Source of the DNA: Sporothrix humicola
Lineage: Eukaryota; Ascomycota; Sordariomycetes; Ophiostomatales; Ophiostomataceae
DNA length: 64,000 bases
Direction of reading: 5' to 3'
Assembly: GCA_021396245.1 (NCBI GenBank)
Contig: WNYE01000009.1
Coordinates: 186,001-250,000 of the forward strand
A program made the translations under genes and the position numbers. The notes beneath the pieces were generated by a model. That model was not told the DNA's origin. It saw nothing but the letters and a program-made list of their open reading frames with translations, and did not search any database. Below, one piece after another: positions 1 to 10,358 of this stretch. Numbering within the stretch: the first letter of the stretch is position 1; each line of letters begins with the position of its first letter.

Positions 1-106
1 CGATATAAGATGCCGCAACGCTGTAAGAAAAGATGCTTCTGCGAGCTGAACCTGTCGGTACCCGGCCGCGGCCAGCTACTGTCGAAGATGGCCGTTTCGA
101 CGACAT
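1..106 (-). CDS. N-terminal fragment of an unknown protein, cut by the window edge
   Basis: On the minus strand an ATG at 106-104 in the context CAACATGTCGTCG opens a frame that stays open for 35 codons to the left edge. The upstream side (about 107-165, minus strand) is a strong CT-rich tract, the usual leader just before fungal start codons in this window. The visible peptide begins MSSKRPSSTVAGRGR and is basic and Ser-rich, with no domain visible. It would be transcribed divergently from the SDH2 gene. The product is unknown. The call rests on start context and leader only, so it could still be a chance frame. Confidence 0.45.
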   Translation of the reverse strand, partial: MSSKRPSSTVAGRGRVPTGSARRSIFSYSVAASYI

Positions 107-1781
107 GTTGAGGTAGAAAGCGGTGGAGGAGAGAGACGAGGAAGAAGAGGAAGAGGAGGGGGCGTATGCCGAGTATTGGCGGCGAAGAGGGAGAGGTCTG
201 GCTGCAGATAGAGATACTGGTTGTCGAGCAACTGCGGATGTCACTGATGGTGCTACTGTGTCGTCCTGTGTTAGCTATGACGCGCACATAATTATCAAGC
301 GCGCACGGCGCATCATATCGCGATATCAACGAATGCACTCCGGAATCTTACATGGTCGAACGCAGGTCTGCGATGCAGACAGGACCGCTCGCATAGATCG
401 GACGGCCATGCTCGGGCGCCCGGTGTATGCGGAGAGGGCCGGGGACAGGAAGGCAGGCAGTCAGCTGGTTGCACGGCTGGCGTCGGGCCAATTGCACTCG
501 CGAGGGGTGACGTCGTCGAGAGGATGCGATGCAATGGAGGAAAAAAAGATGCTCTGTGTCCAGGGGTTGATTTGTTGCTTTTGAACTCTCGCAGGTTCTC
601 GGGACAATTGGAAGCGCGTCGAATGGCCCAATGTACGCCGGCGTGAGGTATGCGATGCGCCGTGAAGCCGTTATCAATCGGTGGTCGTGAGCCGTTGCGC
701 TGCGGGAGAGGAACAGACGCGGCAGGTTGCAGCACAAAAAAAAAAAACTTAAATCTTAGCGATAATGACACGAAGGGACGTTCCTGGCTCGCTATCAGAT
801 TAGAGCGGGCTTGCTCGTCGCGCAATGTCATTAGGCCGACGCTTGCAGCTAACCCGCCCACAATGGAGGAAAGTGCACCCAATTGGCACCAGTTGACCAA
901 GTACATTATCGAAGGTGTGTTATTGGTGGAATATGATGTACCCCTCTAGGTGCGAGCCAAGGTACCTGTCAGCCACTAGCAAGCAGCGCAAATCGCTAGG
1001 TACACAGTCGCAATTCCCCCCTCGCTCCTTCTCCACACAGTAAGCATGTGCCTTTCTCCCCCTTCTTCCTTCCTCCCCGAGCTCCCCACGGCTGCTGCCC
1101 ACGGCAAGCCGCAAGCACGTGAAGGCCACCACCAAAAAGTCCACTAACGTCCACCAAAAACCCGCCAGAAGCCCACTCTGAATCGCTCCTGCCCAGTCAG
1201 CGTGCCTCCGAATCGTCCCTTGGGGTAACGGGGGCCATTGACAATATGGCTGCTCCCATTGGCTACAACGCTCTTTTGCAGCAGCACCACAGAGCGCGGG
1301 CTTCACTAGCCGAGGTGTCCCGAATTTCCATCGTCATGAACGGGGGGGAGAGGGAAGGTGCAGCCCAGCCAAAAGGGCCAAAAAAACCGAACGCACACAC
1401 AAACCACCGCCAAACCACCTCCATCAACTGCCACGCTACCACCACATCTCCTTCCTCACTCTCCCTTTTTCTTGGTTTGTTTGGTTCTCGACCTCTTCCA
1501 TCTCGACCTCTCTTTTTTTCTCCAACAACGACCAATTGTCAATCGCACCCTCGTGATTGCGCATCTCGCATCGCTACCGGTGGCATTCTTCCGTCTATTC
1601 TTTTTTCCTTTATTCTTCCGTCCCGTTGAGCAACTGGTTTTCGCCTGGCCGCCTCCGGAAAAAAATCCAATCCATCTTGACATTTGACATTGTCGATCGA
1701 TTCGATTGTCTACTTCTTCTCTCTCTCTTTTCTTTCTTCTCTTCTCTCCTCACTCTCCTCTTTCTTCTCACATCTGCCACA
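107..1781. other. Intergenic region between divergent genes
   Basis: No supportable gene. The left end holds the CT-rich leader (minus strand) of the truncated gene at 1-106. About 1,430-1,781 is a plus-strand pyrimidine-rich leader running into the SDH2 start. A short poly-A run lies near 737-749. Short open frames on both strands here look like chance. Confidence 0.6.
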
Positions 1782-2816
1782 ATGGCTGCTCTCCGCTCCT
1801 CCACAATGCGCCTGCTGGCGTCGCGCCCCTCGATGGCTGCTCGGCCAATGGCTTCGGCTTTCGTCAACTCTTCTACTCAGTCCTCCTCCTCATCACAATC
1901 CTCCCGCCGCTCCATGGCCACGACCTCCGACGCGCCTGCCGAGGCCGCACCACGGCTCAAGAAGTTCCAGATCTACCGCTGGAGCCCCGACACCCCGTCC
2001 GAGAAGCCGCACATGGACACCTTCACCCTGGACCTCAACAAGACCGGCCCTATGATGCTCGACGCGCTCATCCGCATCAAGAACGAGCAGGACCCCACCC
2101 TGACCTTCCGTCGCTCTTGCCGTGAGGGTATCTGCGGCAGCTGCGCCATGAACATCAACGGCGTCAACACCCTGGCGTGTCTCTGTGAGTCCTGCCCCGA
2201 CCTTTGTTTTCGTTGCTTTTTTGGTTGCTTTCCTGAATGCCCTCTAACCTTGACCTCCCAGGCCGCATTCCCACCGACACCGCCGAAGACAAGATCTACC
2301 CGCTGCCGCACACCTACGTCGTCAAGGACCTGGTGCCCGACCTGACCCAGCTGTACAAGCAGTACAAGTCCATCAAGCCCTACCTGCAGAGAGACACCCC
2401 TGCTCCTGATGTGAGTTCGACCGCCTTGCCGTTAACGGCCCGAGATCAGTCGACAAGACCACTTTCGAAACCGAAACTAACCCGTCCTTCTTTAGGGCCG
2501 TGAATACCGCCAGAGCAAGGAGGACCGCAAGAAGCTGGACGGCCTCTACGAGTGCATTCTGTGCTTCTGCTGCTCGACGTCGTGCCCGTCCTACTGGTGG
2601 AACTCGGAGGAGTACCTCGGCCCCGCCGTCCTGCTGCAGTCGTACCGCTGGCTCGCCGACTCCCGTGACGAGAAGAAGGCCGAGCGCAAGCAGGCTTTCG
2701 AGAACTCCATGAGCCTGTACCGTTGCCACACCATTCTCAACTGCACGCGGACGTGCCCCAAGGGCCTGAACCCCGGCCGCGCCATTGCCGAGATCAAGAA
2801 GGAGATGTCTTTCTAA
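1782..2816 (+). CDS. SDH2: Succinate dehydrogenase [ubiquinone] iron-sulfur subunit, mitochondrial
   Basis: Three exons, 1782-2184, 2262-2410 and 2496-2816, give 290 residues, the usual size. Introns are 77 and 85 nt with GTGAGT donors and CTAAC branch sites. The protein is the Fe-S subunit of respiratory complex II in the mitochondrial inner membrane, passing electrons from the flavoprotein SDH1 to ubiquinone. The first 45 or so residues are Ser/Arg/Ala-rich and lack acids, fitting a mitochondrial presequence. The [2Fe-2S] ligands are C113, C118, C121 and C133. The ferredoxin-like C-terminal domain has C204, C207, C210, C214 and C261, C267, C271 for the [4Fe-4S] and [3Fe-4S] clusters. P215, N220 and H262, sites where SDHI-fungicide resistance arises in other fungi, are the sensitive-type residues. 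The start ATG follows a CT-rich leader in a CACAATG context. Identification is very secure. Confidence 0.97.
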
Positions 2817-3712
2817 GGTGTCAACCACTGATACCCTAGTTGTCGCGCTTCCTTTCATCCCATTTTCCGTCTTGCATAGTGCATAGTTTCCATGCCCTTT
2901 TCTTTTTTTTTTTTTCGCTATTTCCTTGTGTCTGTACTGTGTATCGAAAGTTTTCGCACTTCTTGTGTTGTTCCTACTTCTTTTTTGTTCTGTCTGTTTA
3001 TCATGGTTGGAGGGTGTTTATTTTGGAAGATTGGCATTTCCAACCGACCAGTCGTCGGTTCGAGGCTGCAAAAAATATCGACAAAAAATACAGAAAAAGA
3101 ATATGGCCTGGGCATCGGGAACATATGGACGGCAATGCTCAGGTGGCGGATGTCGAGAATGAAAGAAAGGAGGAGAAAGGAGAGAATGATGAGAATATGA
3201 AGAAAAATAAATAGAAAGAGGAGGACAAAAAGAGCATATGCGTATGCTCTCATATATTAACGAGAAACATAAAAAACACCAGCAAGAGACAGATACAAAA
3301 AAAAAAGTAAAAAATCAGACCATTTCACATTAACCCGTTCCCAGTCATACGAGTTGTACTGTGATAGCATGATATGCCAGGATGAGAGGATGCACAATAC
3401 AAGGAGCTGTTACGTTCTGTTCATAGGATGGCCAATGCGTTGGCATACATGGCGTGTACAATAGAAATTAACATATTGAAAGAAAGAAAACGATTAATTG
3501 AGTAACGACTGGTATAAAATGTAACATCGTCATAGAAAGAAATAAAAAGAAGGCAGCGCAGGCCATGGGTAGTGCATGTGATATCCTGCCGCTCGACATC
3601 CCTCCCCTGTCCACCTCACCTTTACCTCGTCTCGTGTGTCTTTATTATCGTCAAACCGCTTCTCATTGTCCTTCAATTTCACCTCGTACCCATTAACAGA
3701 AATGGCGATGCT
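2817..3712. other. Intergenic region between convergent genes
   Basis: Holds the 3' ends of SDH2 (+) and the secreted-protein gene (-). It is T-rich then A-rich (about 2,900-3,320), consistent with 3' untranslated and polyadenylation regions. No gene seen. Confidence 0.6.
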
Positions 3713-4629
3713 TTATGCGCTCGTTGGCTCGTAGGTAATGTCAGCGCTGCGGTAGTTTTGAACAATCATCGAGACGCCTATCATGGTTAGCATTCAGAGT
3801 GTTATGGACAAACAAAAACAAATCTCAAAGAAGCAGAAAAAATCACATACCATCGTACCACGCGGCAACGTAGCTGTTCGCGCCGTTCTGGATCAAGATC
3901 CACCGCCCGTTGCCCTTGCTGCCGTACTTGAAGCCGTTGAGCGGCAACGCCGGCGGGATGCGCTTGCCCAAGGACAGGCCAATCGCAATGTCAATCTCGG
4001 CATGGCCGTCGTCACCGTCACCGTCGCCGTTTCCCGTAAATTCAGAACCGTAGTTTTCCAGCGTAAACGACTTGTAGTCGGCCGCGCTGCTGTTACCGTT
4101 GCTCGACCCGCCGGTACCAGTGTTGTGGCCCGGGTTGGTCACGTCCACCAAGTAGCGGAGGCCGTCGCTCGCCGAGCCATTGAGGCCGAGAGCGTGGTCA
4201 ACAATGCCAATGGGGTAGGTGTGCAGCTCGTAGAAGCTGGCGGCCGGCGTGCCCGTGGGGCCGGACTGTGTGACGTAGAACTTGGCGCCCGGCTTGGGCT
4301 TGGCGCTGGCCTCGGCCACGACAGCAGACGAAGACGACGGCGGGACGGGTGCGCCGGGTGGGATCGGGCCTGAGCCGGCCAGACGGTCGGACGAGATGCC
4401 CACGCTGCCGTCCGGGTTGATTGACAGGAAGCGGCCGTTGATGCCGGCGGCCAGAGGACTGGGGTTTGGTCAGTACTGGAAAAGGCGTTGAAAATCATGA
4501 GGGGATAGTGGAAACTTACGCGACGACCTTGAGGTTGAAGAGCTTCAGTTCGCGGGGAGCAGCAGGGCTTGCCGAGACAAGAGCAGCTGAGCTGGCCAGG
4601 AGGGCCGACAATGAGCTGGACCACTTCAT
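3713..4629 (-). CDS. Secreted protein of unknown function
   Basis: Three exons on the minus strand (4629-4520, 4458-3851, 3777-3713) encode 260 residues. Introns have GTAAGT and GTATGT donors and CTGAC and CTAAC branch sites. A signal peptide is clear: MKWSSSLSALLASSAALVSA with likely cleavage near residues 20-23. The mature part has a compact N-terminal segment (INGRFLSINPDGSVGISSDR), a Pro/Ser linker near residues 65-85, and a region with FYVTQSG and ELHTYPIGIVDHALGLNG. Two nearby motifs match NGS/NSS-type N-glycosylation sites. The second half contains an acidic Gly/Asp stretch. The last exon adds 21 residues ending EPTSA. I do not recognise the family. A beta-rich fungal surface or secreted protein is my inference. 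The two TATA-like boxes upstream suggest strong or regulated expression. Confidence 0.8.
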
Positions 4630-6093
4630 GTTGAGTGCTGACGATGTTGTGTTGATACTTGGTAAGACTGAGATGTTCTGTCTTTGAGTCTGCGCGGGGT
4701 CTGTCGCGTTAATATATAGTGCACTGATGTGAGAGTGGTGTGAGAAATGTTTCTGCCGACAATGAGGGAAGGAGCGACACAGTTATATACTTGATGTCGT
4801 GATGCCTATTCTCAACGGTCGCTCTTTCCTTGGCTCTTTGTCCGTGCTTACCTCTTTTTTTGTCTCTTGCCTCTTGCCTCCTTCCTTATTCGTTGTATAA
4901 ATTAAAATTCAAGATGTCGGCCGTTTTGACGAGAAATAAAAAAAGAAAACACAATTTGAAGCTTGGATCAACTGGAATGTTGGTGATGTTTTGTGTGTTG
5001 GCGCCGTAGTCTCGCGTGAAGAGTTGCGATCGTCGGTTTGTTGACGATCGCGGATGGGGCTGAGCATAAACCGACAGAATTTTGTGCTTTTCCAAGAAGT
5101 ATCCTGCAGCTTTTCTTGCCGTGCACTCTCTTTATATTAAAAAAGGAGATCAAGAATGAAAAGTAAAAAAAGATGATGCTACTTTGTCGCGGCCGCTTCA
5201 ATGGAGGTCTCTCAATCAGGAAGGTGATGATCTTTTTTTGCTCTGGCTGCCCTGAATTGTATCCACGTTTTTTTCCAGAAATAGAGTTTGGGATGTCTCG
5301 AGTTTCTTCAGTCTAGCTCTGGGTAAATTGGCCCTGCTGGCTCTCCTGCAGGTGTGTGGCGCTGGCAGTATTATTGTCGGTACGTCGGACTCTGTTGTGT
5401 GTGTGCGTCTTCAAGAAGTTGGGATGTTGTGATGTCCGTGATCAAAATAAAAGATGTCTGGCGTCGTGGAGTAAAAAAGTATTTGAATACTTTTGATACT
5501 ATGAAGAGAATGCGAGAAAAGAGGACAAGTGGGCAAAGGATTGTTTGGGAAACAGCCATTTACGGCAAATACAGAACCCTCCAATACTACTCACCACGAC
5601 AAAATTATGGCCACGATGGTTCGTTGGGATAAAATTATAAATAAATCAAACATAATTCTAGACATGTCTTGCTTAGTCGTCATCATTCTCATGAATATAT
5701 TAATAAAATAACTCTTAATAGCCTAAAAGAACCTAGAACGCCAGCACACGATACTTAATATTACTACACCGCAGCATCCTATAATGGTGCAGTTCAGTGA
5801 GCCTCGTTGGAGGGGGTTTGTCTGGACTTGCTGCTGAAGGAAAGGCGCAAGCTACCGCCTATGCTTTTCATTCGCTTTCCGAGGCCTTTCCAAACACCCT
5901 TGCGGTCGCCGGTCTGTTCAATATGTCTGGGCTGGCTTGTGACGGCTGCTGGGACTGTGTTAGGTGTGCTGCCTACATCGGGTATTTCAGAGACTTTCGT
6001 CATGATCCCGGCGTCTTTTCTTGATGATTTTAGAGGCAGAGTTATTTCCGGTCTTTGCGAGGGCGGGATATTGCCGCGTCGAGAGGGCCCAGT
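4630..6093. other. Intergenic region
   Basis: Contains the promoter side of the secreted-protein gene (left) and the 3' side of the HNH gene (right). An AT-rich patch lies about 5,625-5,765. No coding sequence with support on either strand. Confidence 0.55.
4708..4790 (-). promoter_or_regulatory. Possible TATA boxes of the secreted-protein gene
   Basis: Reading the minus strand, TATATATT lies at 4718-4711, about 80-90 nt upstream of the start codon at 4629, and a second TATATAA lies at 4789-4783. Spacing fits a fungal core promoter. Assignment is by position only. Confidence 0.35.
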
Positions 6094-7389
6094 CTAGGGG
6101 TCGTCGTCGTCGTCGTCGTCGTCGTCGTAGCCATTGTCGCTGCTCTCGACCTCATTTCCTTCCGCAACTTTCTGTTGCCGACGCCAAAACCTCATGTCCT
6201 CGAGGTCCTTTTTCATTTGGTCTCGAGCAAAAGACTTTCCCCAGCGCAAGGCCGTCCTCTCGTCCATGACGCTAGCATCAAGAGCAGCTTCAAGCATCTG
6301 GTGCCACCTGGGTGGTAAGCGATCAATGTCATCCAAGGCTATGGTGTTCGTGTCTTCTGCGGGAACTTCGCCCTGGTCCGGATCCGGCGGTGGCTGATGA
6401 TTGAAGATCGTCTTGAGACTACCGGCGGCCTGGATGCCAGCCATGATGCGGTGCACCCCGTATTGAAGTTGAAGAAAATACGTGTTAGGGAGGGGGCAGG
6501 CCACCGGGTCTTGTGTGACAAGCTCATAGACTGAGCCTTGCTGGAGAGATGGGAATTCCTCGTTACCACCACCGTCACCGTCCCCAGCACGACGGTAGTC
6601 GCAACCTCCTCCGAATCTGGCGTGTTGCCAGTCTTGTCCTGCTTCGATGCGTCCGCCTTCCGGATCTTTCAGCCAGACCAATTGCAAGTATAGTCGGTGG
6701 ACAGGGTCGTGAGGGTGGACGACAGGACGGAGGGCGAAGTAATAGAGGTCCCAAAACGCATGCATCGTATGCGTCATGGGTAGAACATTTTCATGTTCAT
6801 GTCCGGGTATCACCAACCCTTGAATTTGGTTTTTGGGAAGTGGCAAAAACATGGACAGGGCGTCCCATGTGCGCGTATTAACGATATCCTTGGCACGCAC
6901 TGGAACAATATGGGCACCCTGTGGCTTGGCCGTACCAGTTAAAATACAACGGTTGTTGTACATCTTGGGCACCAAACTCTGAGCCTTTCTGTCTGCTGCG
7001 TCGCGGCTTACTTTGGAAGTGTTGGAGATTTTGGGCGTAGGGTTCCAGCCCTTCTGCAACTTCATGACAGCACGTTCCATAGCAAGTAGCCATACATTAA
7101 AAGAATCCTCTGAATCTCCAGCTTGTCTGGCGATGAAAGTTCCTGTGTTTGGCTCGAGAATCAAGTCCCGTATGAGGACAAGATTGGCTTTTGCATCAAT
7201 ATAGTCTGATGAAGACTCACCACCGGCCGCATCAGCCTCGTCGATCCGGGTTTGTAAAAACGAAAGTAGAAGTGGATTTGGACCCCTGTCCACAAATGTG
7301 TCCGCATTTTTGTCCGACGCCAAGACGACTGCAGGGTCCCAGTCGATGGGATGCTTTCCAACAAATTCGACAGTAATGTGTGGGTTCAT
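6094..7389 (-). CDS. HNH nuclease domain-containing protein (fungal HNH_2 type)
   Basis: A single exon of 431 residues. The start chosen is the first in-frame ATG (7389-7387); the frame is open further upstream but only with a non-ATG codon. Residues about 140-220 hold an HNH_2-like motif: C148 in RCILTGT, H160 in AHIVP, then ENVLPMTHTMHAFWD with N201, H207/H210 and D214. This layout (Cys, AHIvP, N-x-L, H-x3-F-x-D) is the one found in a large fungal family annotated as HNH nuclease domain proteins. Their biological role is mostly unknown. The C-terminus is strongly acidic and ends in nine Asp before a final Pro, encoded by a trinucleotide run. The family call is fairly firm. Nuclease activity is inferred from the motif, and substrate and location are unknown. 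It is transcribed in the same direction as the Gag-like gene upstream. Confidence 0.8.
   Translation of the reverse strand: MNPHITVEFVGKHPIDWDPAVVLASDKNADTFVDRGPNPLLLSFLQTRIDEADAAGGESSSDYIDAKANLVLIRDLILEPNTGTFIARQAGDSEDSFNVWLLAMERAVMKLQKGWNPTPKISNTSKVSRDAADRKAQSLVPKMYNNRCILTGTAKPQGAHIVPVRAKDIVNTRTWDALSMFLPLPKNQIQGLVIPGHEHENVLPMTHTMHAFWDLYYFALRPVVHPHDPVHRLYLQLVWLKDPEGGRIEAGQDWQHARFGGGCDYRRAGDGDGGGNEEFPSLQQGSVYELVTQDPVACPLPNTYFLQLQYGVHRIMAGIQAAGSLKTIFNHQPPPDPDQGEVPAEDTNTIALDDIDRLPPRWHQMLEAALDASVMDERTALRWGKSFARDQMKKDLEDMRFWRRQQKVAEGNEVESSDNGYDDDDDDDDDP
6101..6127. repeat. TCG/GAC trinucleotide microsatellite
   Basis: Nine perfect tandem TCG units on the plus strand. On the minus strand they encode the Asp run at the C-terminus of the HNH protein, so copy-number change would alter tail length without a frameshift. 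Confidence 0.85.
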
Positions 7390-8633
7390 GATTGTAGATG
7401 AAGCGTGAGTTTCTGATGGAATGTTGTGGTTGATGCATACGGATTGCGGTGAATCGTTTGGGAAGACAAAAAGAAATTGGCGAAAAGTACAAAAAATCCG
7501 TTGAGGAGAAAAGTGCACATTGCGAGCTTCAAGAAAAATATCAAGGCAGCATGACTAGTCGACCAATAGCACGAACGATAACCGACAGTGCAAGTCCTCT
7601 ATACCCTTGTGGTGGCACACTGTCTTGGGAATCTAGTCACATGACTAGTTATGATCCCCAGATGTTGCCATCCAACCGGCTCATTTCGCGGCTCAATATG
7701 AGCTTGGCCTTGTGAGTTGAATTCCCTTGTCGTGCTTTTTGTAGGTACAGTTCTATTACATCAATCAAATTCTGTTTACATGAGGGACAAAAGGCCAAAT
7801 TTAGAATTATTTGCAGAACAAATAAAAGAGGAATGCCGCAAACACTGCAAACGAACCCACAATCCGGGGCTGCCAGACTTTCCAGCTGCCTTGTTTGGCG
7901 TCGGCCCGTCGTCTTCCTTTACTGTTGCCATTTCGTTCCGTCGACGATCTGCTGTCCTTTGTGGTCCGTCCGCCCCGGAGCATTTTCTATTGTTTATGAA
8001 GTGGTGGCGATGGTATTCTTTTCTTAGAAGTCTGCCAAGACGACCGTGATGTGAAAGATTTTTTCGAGAAATGTTATGCGCCTCATTTTCATCTCCTTTC
8101 GTCTCATTTTTATTTGCGACGGAGTGGCTCAACTCGATCGGTTCGATGGACTGTAACCCAAATCTGCCATCCTCGTGGCTGCAATGGAACCACAAGTGAT
8201 GTGGTGGCATCTCTCCGGACCGGGGAAGCGTCTCAGCAGAGGGTTGCCTCTTTTGCCCCTATTCTGTTGATGCAAGAAAGTAACAAAAAAAGGTCGGCTT
8301 GTCTATTTCGTGGCACAGCCTTGCAGCCAAATTGCAGGCCAATTTGTACCTCTCCCATTTCCATTCGTGGCTTTTCCTTTCTTCCGCTATTGCATTTTCA
8401 TAAAGTGTGGAGGAGGCACAAAAAATCGTCGGGGAACAACCATAGACAAAATGTACAGCGATAAAAAAAGAAATCACATGTGAACAAAGAAATTGGAAAA
8501 TTCAGAAAACCCTTGATAAAGACAAACGTGCTAGAATACAGACTCAATAGTACAATTCAGATATACCCTCTTGCTGACCGGATAACAGTAAAGTCGCAGG
8601 CCAGTATGGCTCCGAAAAAACAGCTTCAAACAT
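7390..8633. other. Intergenic region
   Basis: Lies between the HNH gene start and the Gag-like gene stop (both minus). Short open frames on both strands carry no motif or start context worth reporting. No gene seen. Confidence 0.5.
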
Positions 8634-9581
8634 TCAGTAGGATGGCCCCCGTCTCCGAACATGAGCCCGACCCCGATAAGCACCCCGGACCGGCCGGGTA
8701 TATGGCCGTGAATAAGGCGGTCTCGCTGACCGTCTGAAACCGGGACAATCTCTCGCAAAGTGACCAAGCTGTCTGCACTCGGGGCACTCAACGCGGGCCA
8801 TGAGAGAGTCTGGTCCGAACATGGGCGAAGCATAGTGCATCCCTGCACCATCGCCACGATCCTCCTGCTTAACGACATCGTGATCTTGGTGAGGGCCGAT
8901 ATATTCAGCGTACCCGGTCTGGAGAAAAACAGGCTGTCTCCCGTTTTGGTCGGCATCATAGTCAACATAGCCCGTCTGCCCGACAACTCGCGGACGGCTG
9001 CTGCCGCTTTCGTCCACGACGGCCAGCCCCGACATGTATACGGGGCCGCTGGGCCTGCCGCCGCTAGGGCCACGGAAATATTGATGTTCTTGCCGACGAC
9101 GAATCCTCTTGGCTGCCTGCTTTGCCCGCCTCTTGGCCCGCCTCATCTCTTCCGTCGGAGATGATGTTGCGCTGGGACGGGCTGTGCTGCTGCTGCTACC
9201 ACTGGCACCGGCCTCTTCGGCAGCGGCTGCATCTGCTGCCAACCGTGTGGCTGTCAGAGATGTCGGCTCCCACAATGTGTTTGCCCGCTTCACAATCTCA
9301 TCGCGCGTAGACTTGGACGTGATACCGCGGATGGCGAGTCCTTCCTGCAGACCCGGCAGCAGACCTGAATACAGATGCCCAGACAAAAAATGGGCCGGCA
9401 GATATTCGAGCTTCTTCTCGAGACGGCGGACATAATTGTAAAAAGCCTCGGGCGACTGATCGGGCCTCTGGCGAGCCTGGAGGAACTGGTTAAGGGCGCT
9501 GCGGTAGCTGGCATCGGTATCATCGGTATCCGGCTCCATCAGAATGGGTGCTGGGCCCTTGCCCTTGTAAGTGGAGGGCAT
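8634..9581 (-). CDS. Stand-alone retrotransposon Gag-like protein with CCHC zinc knuckle
   Basis: A single exon of 315 residues from the first in-frame ATG (MPSTYKGKGPAP). The frame is open 18 codons further upstream, where a TTTCTTCCTTTCAG sequence resembles a 3' splice site, so a 5' exon or leader intron is possible. Residues about 25-95 resemble the retrotransposon Gag (capsid) domain: FLQARQRPDQSPEAFYNYV, then RRLEKKLEYLP and HLYSGLLPGLQ. A basic Arg/Lys/Ala helix follows (RRAKRRAKQAAKRIRRRQ), then a CCHC knuckle CPECRQLGHFARDC (residues about 266-279, spacing C-x2-C-x4-H-x4-C) and an Arg/Tyr/Gly-rich tail. No protease, reverse transcriptase, RNase H or integrase frame and no long terminal repeats are visible nearby. 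It is either a domesticated gag gene or a well-preserved remnant of a Ty3-type element. Confidence 0.75.
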   Translation of the reverse strand: MPSTYKGKGPAPILMEPDTDDTDASYRSALNQFLQARQRPDQSPEAFYNYVRRLEKKLEYLPAHFLSGHLYSGLLPGLQEGLAIRGITSKSTRDEIVKRANTLWEPTSLTATRLAADAAAAEEAGASGSSSSTARPSATSSPTEEMRRAKRRAKQAAKRIRRRQEHQYFRGPSGGRPSGPVYMSGLAVVDESGSSRPRVVGQTGYVDYDADQNGRQPVFLQTGYAEYIGPHQDHDVVKQEDRGDGAGMHYASPMFGPDSLMARVECPECRQLGHFARDCPGFRRSARPPYSRPYTRPVRGAYRGRAHVRRRGPSY

Positions 9582-10358
9582 GGCTTTGGGGAGTGTTGAT
9601 ATTGGGATGCTTTTGCTGAAAGGAAGAAAATCCACAGAGCACCCCCTGGATGACTTTGATGATAGTTATATAAGGAAAAGGAAAGAGCCCAAGTGAATGA
9701 TTCCTGCTACAAATTTGGGAAAGAAGTACTTCTCTCTCCTCTGCTCCTTCCCCAGGACAAGGCTGGGCGCCGCGGAGGCTGTCGAGGCTGTTTTGTCGAT
9801 GGGCAAACGCTAGATGGCCCACTAAACGGTCCCATGCATTAGGGGCTTTTCGGGCACTTACACAGTCTCGACAGTATTACAGTATTTTTTACAGTGAATA
9901 AAAGGTGGAGAAGATACAGGCCAGGCGCAGTCACGTGCACATTCACACGAGCCACACTACCAGCCACTTCCCCCCTTGTTTGAGCTGCTTAGTGTCCCAA
10001 GGTGTGCCTGCAGCCGCCAACGCGCGCCAAATGGTCGAAAAAGTGCGTCGCGATTCAATCCCCAGAGATCCTCTCCAAAAAGCTCCAGCCGAGTAAGAGG
10101 AGACGACGACGACACGACCCACGACGCGCGCATCCATTGACAACAGCGGGGATTCTCACGATAATCGACGACAACCTGTCGCCCTGTTGATTGAATTGAT
10201 ACGACGGGCCTTGTCGCCATTTCGATTGCATTTGATTGCATCCGCGACGCGAATTATCGTCAATTTTCGAAAGCGAAAACGAAGACGGTCCATCGACATC
10301 GATACAATCGCAAAAAATCAACGCATCAATCTAGCATCGACGGTCGACATCCAGCACA
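9582..10358. other. Divergent promoter region between the Gag-like gene and SSR4
   Basis: Holds both promoters. No gene is supported. A sequence TTTCTTCCTTTCAG at about 9628-9615 (minus) could be a 3' splice site of a leader intron of the Gag-like gene. Confidence 0.5.
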
